From Corynespora cassiicola (Eukaryota; Ascomycota; Dothideomycetes; Pleosporales; Corynesporascaceae), in NCBI GenBank assembly GCA_022059125.1, contig JAEUWY010000020.1, forward strand, positions 2,232,001 to 2,296,000: a stretch of 64,000 nt of DNA. Direction: 5' to 3'. Below are positions 47,567 to 59,137 of the stretch, in pieces. The stretch's first letter is position 1; the number at the start of each line of letters is the position of its first letter. Under the pieces are notes generated by a model, which saw only the letters and a program-made list of their open reading frames with translations, was not told where the DNA came from and made no database searches. The position numbers and the translations under genes were made by a program.

Positions 47567-48469
47567 TACTTTAAGTGATATGATCGCGACATAACATTTA
47601 CTAAAGAACCGCGAGGGTAATCTTTAGACATGCATAAGAGCGATATATAATTTACGAAAGAAGAAGCTGGGTCTCAACTCTCTAGATGTGCGGTCGTTAA
47701 CCACCTAGATCTCCGGTTCTACCTGATCAAGAAGCGACTTGAAATCGCAGACGGGCTATAAGGCATTAGAGTGGTCAACTCATCTATTAGCTGTTAAATA
47801 AGTAACCCTGTTCCTAGAGTGTCAAGATTCGCAATTCCCCGTTCAAATTGCAACGGTCTCCCGTTATCAATGTCCCGATTAGGCTTATTTTATCTTGGCG
47901 TGCTCTCCCCTTCCAGATCCTCCAAGACTCAGTCTTGCCGGTACTAAATCCTAGCACCCACGAACAATAATTCCATGTCCACTGCAAAGAGCCTCAAAAA
48001 TCTGCCCATTCTTGCATATATATCAACCATGGCCCTAATACACGTTCAACTAAGTTCCCCACAGGCTCCCCACAGGCTCCCCACGGCCTTGGGCCAAACC
48101 CACAACCCATCAGCTCCCCCCGAATCCACGGTACCTCTCTCCCGCTCCGCGAGCCGACATGCAGGCCTCGGGGAAGCTTGGGCGCGCCGTTAGCTCTCGC
48201 GTCAAATGCTGACAGAGCAATCCGCCCTTATTAATGCGACTCTTGCGCGAATCATGTACGCAGCCAAGCCCAAACAGGAAAGCCTCCTTTCGTTTTGGGT
48301 AACGCCAGCTCCAATAAATCTCCCATGTCCATGTCGATCCGAGATATGCGTTGGAGATTGCCATGCAGGGCTGAGAATACCTATATGAGGTGTCTTTCAG
48401 CTCCGCGAGTACCTTTTTGTCTTGTTCAGCTTCTTGCTGCGTTGCTTTGCCCGCCCGCGCTGAATTGCA
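47567..48469. other. Intergenic between antiporter and LtrA gene
   Basis: No gene. AT-rich to about 47.95 kb, then C-rich with an 11-bp tandem repeat of GGCTCCCCACA type at about 48056-48085. Confidence 0.5.
48056..48085. repeat. GGCTCCCCACA 11-bp tandem repeat
   Basis: Nearly three head-to-tail copies in the promoter side of the LtrA-domain gene. Confidence 0.65.
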
Positions 48470-50620
48470 ATGGCTTCGACGCCGGATGAGAGCAAGGCTG
48501 CGAGCGTGAATACCGGGCACGCTCCCCACCACCACCATCATCCTCACCTGCACCATGCGGGGAAGAGGCTACGGCAGCTTTTCCACCCTGACGGAAGAAA
48601 AGTGCACATAGCGAGGTCTCCAGATGAAGCAAATCAGATGAGGAAGACGCTCTCTGAGGTGGAAAAGGAGGGTGATTTTGACCTTGTCATTCACGGATCG
48701 CCAGAGCATGTGCGTGAGATCCATTTCATGAAAATCATCTCGAACCTTTTGTCTACCGTGGGAAACGAAGCTGACAACCACCACCACCAGATCGATGCCC
48801 TGCGCCACACCCACCAACACCACGAGGACCGCCACCGCCAGCTCAAGGAAGAGCATGGCCCCTTGGCCGACGAGTTTGAGAGGGTCATCAGGGAACTCGA
48901 CGCCCTCTCGAGCGAGATCCACATGATCTCGGAGCACGCGGTCCAGCTCGACGCAAACTTCTCAAAGTACGGCTACTCTGCGCACCTTCGGACGAAAGAT
49001 GACCCAGAGGACCAACCCGGCGGCGGCAGCAGCAGCGAGACGTCGAGCACCTTCTCCAAGGACGCGTGGCAGGCGGAGCGCGACAAGGGCTCTACGATGC
49101 GCCTGTACCAGCGGCCCATTGTGCGCCAGTACTTCCACAAGGGCCTGCTGTGGCGCGCCCGCGAGGCGCAGGAGGTGGCATCGTATGAGCTCTTCGTCGA
49201 CCTGTTCTACGTGGGCATCATCGCCATCACGGGCGATACGGCCGCCGAGCACCCGGACGGCCAGTCACTGCTCCGCTTTGCCATCACCTTCATCATGGGC
49301 TGGAAGTTCTGGAGCGATATCAGCGTCCTAATAGGGTGGTTTGAGGCCGACGACATACTCAGGCGCTTCTCCGTCCTCTTCATCCTGACCTGCCTGCTGG
49401 GCTTCACGACAAACATGGCCGCCGCCTTCGAGCACACGTACACGCCCCTGGTGGCCTTTTACCTCGCCGCCCGCCTTTTCATTGCCGCGTCGCTGTTCTG
49501 GTACGCGTGGCAGATCCCCATGGTGCGCGGCTCCATGCTCGGGAGCGGCATCGTCACCGTGGTCCCCGCTGCGCTGTGGATTGGCAGCATCTACGTCGAG
49601 GAGCCCGCCAAGCAGGGGCTCATCTGGCCGGCACTGGTGATAGACATCTTCGGCCAGACTGCCATGATCTTCATCCAGAGACCCAAGGCATGGATGGGCG
49701 ACAGGTTCGTGTCGTGGGCCAAGGACGCGTTCGAGTTTACGCCGGGCGCCAACATCGAGCATAGGATCGAGAGGACGGCAGCCTTCGTCACGTTAGTGTT
49801 TGGTTCCTGCGTGCTCGGGTTGCTGTACCAGAGTAGCGCCGAGTTTGGTATCAATGCCTTCTTTGGTAAGGCGGTCCTGGGGTTGATACAGGCGTTTACG
49901 TTCAACTGGCTGTACTTTGAGATTGATTCTTTCAACCTGCATACCCATGCCATCAGACGGCATGTCAATTCAGGTAAGCCAACTCCAGTGCTTCCTCAAT
50001 CTGTGACAAAAGACTAACGTCCCATCCCCCAAGCCATGGTATGGTTCGCCATCCACCTCCCCTTCATCATGTCCTTTGTGCTCAGCGCCTCCGCCCTGGC
50101 CGTCCTAGTGCGCGCTCACGACTGCCCAGACGCGCCCCTCGACTCGCTCTACGAGACCTTCATCCCGCGCTCCGAGGACCACATCTCGGACGGGCTGCGC
50201 TGGTACTACTGCGGCGGCCTGAGCATTGCCCTCGCGTGCATGGGCATCATCTCCCTGTCGCACGCCCACAAGACGATCCCCGACCAGCGTTTGAACAAGA
50301 ACTCGCGCCTTGCAATCCGCTTCGCTGTCTCCATCGTCATCCTCCTTCTCCCGCTCGCGCATCTGAACAGCTTGGAGTTGGTGGGCACGACGACGGCGCT
50401 CGTGTTGATCGTCTTGCTCGTGGATTTGGTGGGGAGCACCTGCGCTGGGCAGAATGTGCTGTGGGATAGTAAATGTGGGCGCAACAAGTGTTCGTACAGC
50501 GCCAAATGTAGCCTCAGGAGAGCAGAGCTGGATAAGAAAGTAAAAGATGGAGAGACGATCAATGTAGAGGAAATAGCAAAGCGAGAGGTGGGAGAGAAGG
50601 GGGCCATGGGCGCTGTATAG
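48470..50620 (+). CDS. LtrA-domain (low temperature requirement A) membrane protein
   Basis: Exons 48470-49973 and 50034-50620 (60-nt intron) give 696 residues. The N terminus is strikingly His-rich (residues 17-29, again near 103-122), possibly metal-binding or pH-sensing. A charged soluble part with a coiled-coil look (about 60-165) follows. Then comes the LtrA-like core: ASYELFVDLFYVGIIAITGD, FAITFIMGWKFWSDISVLIG, and ADDILRRFSVLFILTCLLGF, with about nine to ten membrane helices in all. The family name comes from a Listeria low-temperature mutant; the biochemical activity is unknown in any organism as far as I know. The start ATG (48470) opens the His-rich region. An intron late in the gene falls between membrane helices. 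Confidence 0.88.
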
Positions 50621-50793
50621 TTGAAAGTGCCTGAGTGGTTTCAAGGGTTTCGTGATTGATAGAGAAAGTCTATGATTGATGCCACCTCATTGCAAATGTA
50701 TAAAATGATTGAAGCTGGATCGACAAGTACGCTCAATTTGCCCAGGTATGCAAAAACACTCATCTAAGGATTCGGATACAGCGACGGCCGTGT
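50621..50793. other. Short convergent spacer
   Basis: 173 bp between the stops of the LtrA gene (+) and EMC7 (-); shared 3' regions, nothing else seen. Confidence 0.6.
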
Positions 50794-51616
50794 CTATCCA
50801 CGCTTCTTCGATTGGGGGGCGGGGCTTTGACCTCGGGCGCTGGAGCTTCCTGAGTCGGACTTTCCAGCCATCCAGGATGCGAGGTCAAAGTTCTGGACCG
50901 ACTGAGCAGTGTTGGTGCTTCCACTACCCAGAACACCAGTCTTTTGCATTTCTTCGAATTCGGCGCGGGTTTCAGGGTCCACTGCGTATGGATTAGCCAG
51001 ACTCTCCAGCAAAGGGCCATATAACGTACTGTTCTCCATGAGCTTGGGCATTCCGAAGATCAAGACCATAGAGAAGAGGGCCATGAGAATCATGGGGTTC
51101 TTCAGGAACGAAAGCGGAGAAACTGCAACTATTAGCATTCGTGGATTCGTCTGGATCGTTTGCCTGCAACGTACATCCAGCCCGTTCCTGGTAAAAGTAC
51201 TTTTGGCCTATCGGCTTGACAGGTATGACCAGCCCGTTGCTGCCCTCTGCCCTCGATTCGCCCTTGTTATCCCATTCGTTTCCGATGAAGGTCTGCCATG
51301 CGCGAATCACCTCCTTCTTCTCCCCGCTGCCCTCTACCGCCTCCTCGACGCTGACGTCGATGCGCAGTGGCTCAAATGCAAAGTCTTTGGAGTGGACAGT
51401 CGCGAGGTAGCTCCCCGCCGAGACATTGTTGAAATTGAACGAGTTTGAACGGGTCAGGTACGCGTCTATGGGTGCGCCAGCCGACTGCAACGTTGCGTGC
51501 GTGGACGACGTGAGCGACGAGGGGTTTACGAGGTTCGTGGTGGGGACGTGGAGTATGAACCGGGCGGCGGAAGACACGGAGGCCATGTAGGCCAGAGTCA
51601 GTAGTTCGGTCCGCAT
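50794..51616 (-). CDS. EMC7: ER membrane protein complex subunit 7
   Basis: Subunit of the EMC membrane-protein insertase; its beta-sandwich lies in the ER lumen. Exons 51616-51175, 51122-51030 and 50981-50794 give 240 residues. A short signal peptide (MRTELLTLAYMASVSSA) precedes a lumenal part with FNNVSAGSYLATVHSKDFAF and PLRIDVS, typical of DUF2012/EMC7. PIGQKYFYQERAGFSPLSFL leads into one membrane helix (PMILMALFSMVLIFGMPKLM), then the cytosolic MDPETRAEFEEMQK and a Ser/Ala-rich tail with WMAG. Both junctions are confirmed by conserved sequence (RAG-FSPL and MEN-MDPE). Confidence 0.95.
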
Positions 51617-52153
51617 GGTGGGTTGGTGTTCTGCGGAGATCGTGGGGTTGAGGATTGGATGATGCCGCTGTTGCGACTTCCACGAGTTGCTCCCGCCGGT
51701 TGTCCGGAACAATATTGATCCGCTATCGCTCCTCCAGCCTGGAGGAAACGGTGAGGCTATTCTTGGCTTCCGCAGGGCAGTAAAGTCCGATTCCAGGTAA
51801 TTTTCTTATGCCAGATGCCTTTAGAAGATAATATCTTTTGATGGAGACATGGCATTTTGACTATTGGGAACCTGTTGTCCCTGTCCATAAGGAACAGGAC
51901 GCAAACCGCATCCTTAGACTACCCCCAAACCAATGCCGACAATGTGATGATGCGCGCAACGTGTGGGCTGGCTGCTCCCAAATTGTGCTTGTTTTAGTCG
52001 TCCGTTGCGATCTGCTCTGCATGCTAAGCCCTACGCCTCACTCATTTCCCTGCCACTACGGCTGCCTAGTTGGCCCCCTCGTCTCTATCCACCTCCTCCA
52101 GACCTTACGTTTGTCCTTGCATGTACACACGATCTTTGAATAACAAACTCAAA
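51617..52153. other. Divergent promoter between EMC7 and the LRR gene
   Basis: About 540 bp with no gene. Marks the change from housekeeping to accessory-looking DNA. Confidence 0.5.
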
Positions 52154-54393
52154 ATGGCTGAACTGGCAGCTAGTATTATTGGTATCGTCTCTGCCGGCGC
52201 GAAGGTTACCCTTGTCCTTTCGCAGCTGGCTGCCGATATAGGCTCCGCCGGGAAAGAGGCAAGGATGATCGGCAGTGAGATTCGATCGTTCTGCACGATA
52301 GTAAAGACTCTGGGGCAGACTTTGGGGAAAATCGAAAACTCCCAGTATTACTCGCACTGTACAGAATTAATCGGGGACATGACCGAGGCTAGCCTTGACA
52401 TGTTTACTGAAATTCTGGACGCTGCTGAGCAATTGAGACGCATGACAAATGGAAAGGCCGGTAAGGATGGCAAATTCGGTGTCATGGAGAGATTTCAGTG
52501 GGCTGTGTTCCAGAAACCAAAGATGATACTTCTGAGAGCGGCTATTGAGGCGTACAAGTCCAACTTGGCTCTCATGCTGGGTACACTTAACACCGCAGAG
52601 AAGGTGGCGCGGCACGAGTAGGTCTTTTATTTGTTGAAGCTACGATGAATTTCACTGATCAACTAAACAGCATATCGGCTCTTACCGAAGATATTCTCGT
52701 AGAAGAAGAACTGGACCAATCACTCCTGAAAAGTCTTGAATTAGATCAACAGACTTCATTGATCGAGCTCGAACAGGCCAAGGAAGAGACCCAGCAAGAA
52801 ACAACCCAAGGTTCTCACGACCAAGCCATCTCTGAGGCCACTTTCATTCCGGGAACGGGGAGAAATGCCGGATTTTTGTCTGAAGCAGACCCACTTGTAC
52901 AATCATTGCGTGCAGAGATCGAGTCATTACGCACCAGTCTCAAGGGGAATTTCAATCATGATACTTCCAGTATCAAAAGTCGAATCTCTCGGCAAAGCCA
53001 GCGACTCTCGCTCCTGTTGGAAACAGATCAACAAAGGATTAGCCAACGTTGGTCAGCTCTCCTCGTCCCAGCGCCCTCTAGGGCTACATCTGGATTATAT
53101 ACTTCATCATTGGAAATACCTTCATACCAAGGCACACCACACAAACAACCAAATAAAGATGATGCATTCTATGATCGAGTACTGAATTGGCTCATGAATG
53201 CTCCTATTCCGACACGTAAGAGTCGCTTGGAAGCCCTCGTGCGGGACTCTGGGGTAGATCTGGTCTTCCAATTCACAGCGGAATCCAAGAGAGACGCCGA
53301 AGTAGCTGGCGATGAAGCTCTAGCTGCGTATCCATCCCAGAGCCAACCAAATCCCAACGAACATCAACAAGGATATCAACAAGCCCAGACCGATGAGATT
53401 GTCCATGAAATTCGCAAGCAGATGAATTTGCAAGATCAAAATATGCAAGGTCTACCCCAAACTGTTCATGAGCAGAACTCTTATACTGTGCAACTTGCCC
53501 GCAGGCACATGGAGCAAGTTCCGGAGGAATTAGCAGCTCTCCTTGGACCGAAAGTAGAGAGGCTTGCCTTGAGTCACAACAAACTCACCAACCTTTCCTC
53601 GAATTTCGCTGCATGCTCCCAAATAAGATATCTTAATTTGCGATTCAACCGGTTCGAAAGTGTACCAACGGCAATATTGCAGCTTCCGCTCCTCGAAATC
53701 CTGGACATTAGTAGGAACAAGATACAAGAAATACCTGAGCAAATTACTGAGCTTACTCAACTGAGGGTACTACAGCTTAGTAAGAATAAGATAAAGGAAA
53801 TACCTGCCGGATTAGCGAAGCTTAACCACCTCAGGATACTTTTGCTCGCAGATAATAATATCAGGCGGCTTCCAGCTGAAATAGTAGCCCTGAAGAACAG
53901 CACGGAAGTAAAAATTTCGGGCAACCCTCTCGAATTTCTATCGCTCGAAGAGTTTGAAGCCTTCGAGAGTTGTTTCCTAAAAGACGGCGAAAAGGACCAA
54001 TATATGGCAAGATTGGACAAGGACGGAAAGATGATATACGCTAAGCAGGCCAATGAGTATCCTCTCGGCTATCGAACCCAGACTTCCGAGATAGAATGTG
54101 AGTCTAGACCGCATTTCTTGTATTGATACACACCATTTCAGTGACACCAAAAGCTAGTATCATGCTAACGCAGAAAAGACCAAGAGTTCCTGGAGAATTT
54201 ACCTCATCTTTCCAATATTCCCAACTCTTCCAAGAAACTCCCTTGGAAGGCATCCAAAAAATCTCGGTATCCTGTGGTCCCCGCAACAGGAGCAATCGAC
54301 GATCAAGAACCTCTACTAGGAGTCCCTACCGCTACAACACCGCCCATGTATCATGTAGATAACACGCCACCAAGCGAAGCTGGAGAATCATAG
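52154..54393 (+). CDS. LRR protein with STAND/NLR-type fungal N-terminal domain
   Basis: Exons 52154-52617, 52671-54097 and 54179-54393 give 701 residues. The first about 150 residues (MAELAASIIGIVSAGAKVTL, IGSEIRSFCTIVKTLGQTL) match the helical 'Fungal_N' domain found at the front of STAND/NACHT immune-type receptors and heterokaryon-incompatibility-related proteins. A Gln/Glu-rich disordered middle follows. Residues about 450-575 carry five to six leucine-rich repeats of LxxLxLSxNKIxEIPxxI type (IRYLNLRFNRFESVP, LEILDISRNKIQEIP, LRVLQLSKNKIKEIP, LRILLLADNNIRRLP). There is no P-loop or NB domain between them. The third exon (AAAAG acceptor) ends in a Pro/Thr-rich tail. The last donor is GTGAGT; without splicing the frame stops at 54126. 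Role is inferred: a sensor or scaffold in self/non-self or stress signalling. Confidence 0.82.
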
Positions 54394-55451
54394 AACGTGA
54401 GTAGTGCCTGTCTGCCTCCACAGATTTTCAGGAGACCCGCCTACTAGACGCTACAAGCTCAACACGAAAATGATTCTCCACTGTGCTCCCACCGTTTGAT
54501 ATTTCAGCAATTTCAATCACGAACGTCGAAGGCGAATCGAGAAAATCTGGGGAAAAGGCGCCAGGGGACAGATCGCTCGACTTTTGATTTCCGCGGAAAG
54601 GGCCAGTAGACTAGGACTTTGCGTGGTAGTTGGTTAACAGGTAGATCTCAACCCACCTACTTGTAGCAGGGCTACACAAATATATGATGTATTTCAGCGA
54701 AGCAATACTGTATGGGCAAAAGCAATACTATACGAACTAAAATCTTTTCTTAAGCCTAAGCTCGTGTGTTACGTTATATAATAAACAATTTAGCTTTTTA
54801 AGGCTATTTTTGTACGGCCACTCCTCCCTCCCCTCCCCCTCTGTTACTAGTTTTTAGCTTAGATGCTTATTATTAAAACGGACGTCAAAAGTGAAGAGCG
54901 TTTAGCTAACACCGTACTTCTATTTGTAGGAGTTGCGGAGGGCATATAAGTAACCCAATAGAGAGCGGACTTTCGAGAACAACACTTCTGCATATGGCTT
55001 TTAGAGATACACGTGGCCACGCTTCTTTTTCATCATACTTCTGCTTAACAAGTACCTGATCTAGAACAGTAAAGTATATTCGATCACGCTGTGAAAAGGT
55101 CGACTTCTGACACTTTGACCCTCATCGCCAACAAGCCGCATCCATTATCATTCTGCAAAGCATAGTTGAAAATGATCACATACAGGATATCGCCACATTC
55201 GAAGACATGCCTTTGGGCGGCGCAGACAGAAGATCGCGAATAGGAATCGTTCAAATTGCCGATCAACTACCTTCCTCCACTTGTCTCATGAGCTCGAAAG
55301 TAGCAGACATAGCCTCGGACATGCCTGCACTCTGTACATATAAATCGATATGGAGACGAAAAAGCTCCGGCATCCATAAGACCCCTTTGCTGTACGCGTT
55401 GAAAGCCGTGCGGCATGGTCCGGCATGCCCGGTGCCACGGCCGTGTGCCGA
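54394..55451. other. AT-rich gene-poor segment
   Basis: No coding sequence supported. A/T-rich from about 54.65 kb, with an imperfect direct repeat (AGCAATACTGTAT / AGCAATACTATAC) near 54700-54735. Could be decayed repeat DNA; no transposase motif visible. Confidence 0.5.
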
Positions 55452-55778
55452 CTAGTTCCATATATAATCCACCACAGGTAAGGTCATGCAATGAGGCTCG
55501 TTGATGTTGACCGGTGTTCCGCAAATTCTAGTCGTTACCACCCTCGTTGTGTAATGTCGGGGTCGTGAGAAGAGAGGCGCGCATCTGAATATGCAAATCG
55601 GCTCGTATCGTATGATGTACGCGACAAGGAGAAGCAAGATCACGAGCACAATGGTGATGTAAAGCTTCAGATGATTAGGAGAGGACCTGTTATGAGTCGT
55701 GCTGTTTGGGCTATCGCTTTTCCGTTCATCCTTGCGATGGATGAGGGCCTCGCCACCCTGTTGTTTTTCGTCGGACAT
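55452..55778 (-). CDS. Small single-pass membrane protein, orphan
   Basis: Intronless frame of 108 residues. A hydrophilic, Lys/Ser/Asn-rich N terminus (MSDEKQQGGEALIHRKDERK) leads to one strong helix (LYITIVLVILLLLVAYIIRY) and then about 45 residues with four Cys (CIFRC, ICGTP, PHCMT). The predicted topology is type II with an outer or lumenal Cys-bearing tail. A TATA-like element (TTTATA) lies about 35 bp upstream of the ATG. It is unlike anything I recognise and could be a young or lineage-specific gene; a chance frame cannot be excluded. Confidence 0.45.
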   Translation of the reverse strand: MSDEKQQGGEALIHRKDERKSDSPNSTTHNRSSPNHLKLYITIVLVILLLLVAYIIRYEPICIFRCAPLFSRPRHYTTRVVTTRICGTPVNINEPHCMTLPVVDYIWN

Positions 55779-56934
55779 GGTGAATGATCTGGCAAGTTTG
55801 GGGCGGAGGTGGAATTTATACGTCTATTGTTTGGTATCTCCAAGGCTATAACTTAGTTGCTAACGCCGCAGTTGGGTGAAAGGAGCTCCTGAGTGAGATG
55901 TTAATGATGATTTGAAAGGCGGCGTAGCTTTTATAAATAGCTCGGGGAAAGAGGGGTCCGCGCCCGTGCGTCAACGTCGACTGGCATGAAACGTTCCCAA
56001 GGCTCTGGATGGGCGAGGCTATACGGTTCTTGATCACATATAAATCCTTATAACTAGATGGTGTTAAGCCTTAGAAGAAGCGCAAGCCAATATAGATAGA
56101 TTAAAATGAGGGGTTTGCAGATATTGAGAATATCAAGAAAGCAATAGACCAGGCAGCTACTTTAGAGCCTAGTATCTTAGGATCTACTAGCGAACAGGTT
56201 GTGGCAACAGTAGACTAGGTACCTAATACTGTATACTACTGTAGCATTTAAATCTATGTGTAGGCAATGTCAAAATCCGAGATGGACTTATTTTAGTGGA
56301 GTGACTAAGAAGCCTATGTGATTCACAACTGCATAGCCTCGCTTACAAACGGCAGTGTTAATATAATCAGTCGCACGAGAGAACGCGCCCCTTTCCAAGC
56401 ATGCAATCTTGCGGCAATCTTGCAGAAATCTTACTTTTTTTAAACACCTTCCTAACATGTGTGAGACATTTGAGACGATTGCAACACCATTTCAAAACTA
56501 ACCCCCAAGCGTAGGAACGTAGGTACGTTCCTGCGCTCAACCGTACCATCAATCCGCCGAGCAGAGTAACGGCTATTCATTAATTTTCAAAAGAGACTCC
56601 AAGAAGAGCGATTTAATGAGCCGATGAGATGATTACCGTCGTCGTCCGCGATCCGAGACTCAATATGCGTTGAGGCTGAGAGAGAGCCTACAATGCATTC
56701 TACTATAGTAGTCCAGCGCCTGAAGCTGTGCCCTCGAGAGTTCACAGCCCACTTCATTGGGGAAAATGGGACTACGCCTCCGGCGTAGTATTGGCATCGA
56801 TGACTTTGGATTCAATCTATTTCCACTGCAACGAGGAATAGTACTCTTTGGCCCTGTTCATTGAGGTATATAAACCTTAGAGAATATGCCGATGCCAACC
56901 ATACAATCAATTCTTCCAACAGTTTCATTTCAAG
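55779..56934. other. AT-rich segment with possible coding relic
   Basis: No intact gene. A 33-codon protein-like stretch with helical character at about 56114-56218 (see findings) may be a transposable-element remnant. The end near 56934 serves as promoter for the metallopeptidase-like gene. Confidence 0.5.
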
Positions 56935-58932
56935 ATGTTCCGCAAAATTTCTTTGTATACATTACTACTTGCCTCTCTGGCATCTGCAGTGGCTCTCCCA
57001 CCTCTCAGGCGTCAAGATGGCGATGTCTCAATCGATGGCGTAGACATCAACTTCTCGGGTTGTGACGACATCAACCCCAAGACTGGCAACAAGATGTCCA
57101 AGGATATCGCAAATGCTTGGGACGATGCTATCAAATTGGCCAACGCCATCACAGAGATTGATACCAATACTGATATTGGCGCGTTCGACTGTTAGTACCG
57201 CCCTTTGCACCTCTGTATCCGCGCCGAACATAACATTTCGGCGATTGAACAACTACATTTTGTTCCTAGTGGTTGTATTCGCCTAGAGAATGAAGTGTTC
57301 GCCCCCGGGCAGTATCGGTGCTCTGAGCCCAACGTAAGCTAACGAATGTAGATTTCGGTCCCAACATGCAAACAGAGGGCACGGATTACAAAATTCTCAG
57401 TGTCTATAACAATCTTGGCAGCTTTGGCCGTAACTTTTTTTGGGGATGGCGCGTCAACGCCTTCTGTCCTTCCCAGGATCAAAACCTCTGGCGAAGCTGT
57501 GGAGGAGGTGCCGTCGCGTTTCAGTGGGACACACTTTGCAAAGATGGTCGATGTCCTTGCAATGAACGGGGACCGAATGGAGAGTGTAAGTTTGTCGACA
57601 AGAAGAATTGGATCAATCGAGATGCGGATAAGTCATACATCAATATCCAGTTCTGTGATAGGTTCTTTAGTGCGGCTTCGCTGGACGAGGTGGTTACTAA
57701 GGGGAAGGGGGCACCGAAGGAGGTGAAGTATAACATGAATACTTATTGGGAAAACAGAGGTAAGCCAATTTTAGCTCGCTCGTACAAGTCTTACTAACGA
57801 TTTGCAGGAAAAACCCTTTTCCATGAGTACGTAGGCCCAGGCTACGAGGTGTATCCTTCTCGCTAAAGTGAACGTTGCCTGAATCACGACCTCAGCGGCG
57901 TTTCACTTCATCGAGATTGACATATACACAGTTCAATTCTCTCAACATAAGAATCTACGCTGACTTGGTTGCTAAACTTTTAGACTACTTCACGGAGCCA
58001 CAGTTGGAAAACATGCCAACGAGGGCCTCATGATTAACGACCTCATAATTACCATTCGTGATGAGAAAAACCCCAACCAGCTGAAAGAGGTCGACGCTTA
58101 TGGCCCTCTGAATTCCAAAATGCTCGCTCGTACAATCCGTAACGAGAATTTCAACCATGTCAGGCAGAATGACGACAACTGGAGTGCATATGCGCTAGGT
58201 AAATACATCCAAGACAAAGTCGGCGTGTATCCAATCCTTCCGCTCGCAGACGGTCATGTGTACGACGATAACGCCGAAAAGCCTGAAGCGCTGTTCCTGA
58301 TTAAAGGAGACCAAACGTTGGTCAATCAAGAAGTGTACAACAACGGAACTCTTGCCAATGACTCGTTGATGGAGAGACTCGGCGGTGGATCTTACACGGT
58401 TGACGACTTCACCTTCAGGCCAGACTCAGACTATCCACAATGGTATATTGAGGCTCTGCAAAGGGCACGAAGCGGGAACTTGGATGGCAGCACCACCCCA
58501 CCTTCGGCATTGGAACCTAAGCCTGGGAAATCATTGTCAATTGCCATGGTCTCCAGTGTTAATTCTCACTCTGGCGGTGCAGACGTTGATTCGACATGGA
58601 ACTTCTATACCACCACTTTCGGGAAAGCCGTAGGGAGTTGCGGCGAGACCGACGGAGAGGAGCTCACCCCCGAAGAGGGTTCAAGTGATGTCAAACTGCC
58701 CCCTGATGTGGCCGGGAATACCGACAACCCACCATGGCCTGGGGGCTCGTTTAAACTGAAGATCGAGGGCGAGGAATGCGAATACAAGAACGATGGCACA
58801 AATCCTGGTCGTCTCTTTTGTCCTAAGAAAGAAATGTCCTGCGGAGAGGACAACATGAAGAGTAAGAAGGAAGGGTCGCTTCAATGTGGCTCCCGGGTAT
58901 TTTTCCATGCTGTGGTTTATTGTGACTTTTAG
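56935..58932 (+). CDS. Secreted metallopeptidase-like protein (M35-related, HELLH)
   Basis: Exons 56935-57190, 57352-57759, 57808-57826 and 57984-58932 give 543 residues. A signal peptide (MFRKISLYTLLLASLASAVA) precedes a Cys-rich region. The 19-nt third exon joins the fourth to make TLFHELLHG, a full HExxH zinc site (His227, Glu228, His231); neither exon alone contains it. Downstream DAYGP and NDDNWSAYALGKY resemble the Asp/Tyr-Gly and NADNYAxFA elements of deuterolysin-type (M35/aspzincin) families. About 200 further residues with eight-odd Cys form a C-terminal domain of unknown type. Introns have good branch sites (CTAAC, GCTAAAC); the first donor is GTTAGT. Overall it looks like a secreted protease or protease-derived effector. 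Activity is inferred from motif only. Confidence 0.82.
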
Positions 58933-59137
58933 AAGGAGTTAGATATATACTAGATACATAATATAAGTAGGTTGTCGAGCAAGCGTAGTGCGTGCACTTT
59001 TCCCCGGAATAGTGGAACCCCCACAATGTCGCTAGTGGGAACTAAACACGGGCCAACGTCCCCTGTCATTGATTTCCCACAGGCAGGTTCTCTCTCATCG
59101 TAATTGCGCATCGAAAAAATTGCTTTGACGGCGAAGG

